This document shows, piece after piece, positions 15,124-15,211 of a stretch of DNA of 15,211 nucleotides. The DNA comes from PWXP01 sp964487655. GTDB lineage: Bacteria; Planctomycetota; Planctomycetia; Pirellulales; Thermoguttaceae. Under the pieces are notes generated by a model. That model worked only from the letters and a program-made list of their open reading frames with translations, was not told where the DNA came from and made no database searches. The stretch covers positions 1 through 15,211 of the forward strand of contig CAZASB010000093.1 in NCBI GenBank assembly GCA_964487655.1, in the 5' to 3' direction. How positions within the stretch are numbered: position 1 is the first letter of the stretch; each line of letters begins with the position of its first letter. The translations under genes and the position numbers were made by a program.

Positions 15124-15211
15124 AGTCCCGAAGCGAGTGAAGCGAAAATCGTGGATATGCTAGCCCGGATTATTCATGATAGGTAGGGTGGGTCAAACAA
15201 GCCGCTTCTTT
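15124..15211. other. Right-edge intergenic sequence
   Basis: No gene or RNA is visible. It contains TAGCCCGGATTATTCATGA (15161-15179) and GGGTGGGTCA (15187-15196), which look like dispersed intergenic repeat material, but the window holds no second copy to prove it. Confidence 0.3.

Noticed and set aside
15161..15196. Terminal repeat of another mobile element at the right edge
   Set aside because: The sequence looks repeat-like but no partner copy or coding part lies in the window.

Overview
The window looks like chromosomal DNA of a Planctomycetota bacterium. The evidence is indirect: GC-rich coding sequence, frequent GTG starts behind GAGG-type Shine-Dalgarno sites, a Tat-exported hydroxypyruvate-isomerase-like TIM barrel next to a secreted PQQ-type beta-propeller, a secreted GH42-like glycoside hydrolase, and a REC-PP2C phosphatase with a bacteriophytochrome-type kinase. 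The phylum is an inference; no ribosomal marker gene is present.

Layout. Positions 1-503 hold insertion-sequence debris (an IS1-like transposase fragment on the minus strand and a likely IS21-type end) followed by a strong sigma70-like promoter (TTGACG/TAAAAT) and the leader of the first gene. 504-3353 (+) encodes a secreted GH42-like glycoside-hydrolase-family protein. 3431-5642 (+) is a two-gene unit: a single-pass membrane von Willebrand A protein, then a zinc-ribbon protein with ten 15-residue proline-rich repeats and one membrane span. The two share a related domain just outside the membrane. 5806-9341 (+), behind a second TTGACG/CATAAT promoter, is a tightly packed signalling operon: PAS-PAS histidine kinase, Rcp1-type single-domain response regulator, and REC-PP2C (RsbU/SpoIIE type) phosphatase. 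9333-11666 (-) is a 12-TM RND/MMPL transporter that overlaps the phosphatase gene tail to tail by 9 bp. 11667-12051 is a divergent intergenic region with a 19-bp tandem duplication and a TATAAT promoter. 12052-14379 (+) encodes the Tat-exported Hyi-like protein and the PQQ-propeller protein. 14380-15211 has two hairpins, the 5' half of a tRNA-Ser(GCU) gene, and a 526-bp element with terminal inverted repeats and a decayed transposase abutting that half-tRNA.

How the genes may work together. The kinase can plausibly phosphorylate the small regulator and/or the REC domain of the phosphatase, whose PP2C output would then act on an anti-sigma-antagonist-type partner that is not in the window. The exported Hyi-like, PQQ-like and GH42-like proteins suggest extracytoplasmic carbohydrate or small-molecule metabolism. 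The vWA/zinc-ribbon pair is the least explained unit and the best candidate for an undescribed two-component membrane assembly. Both window edges carry mobile-element debris.
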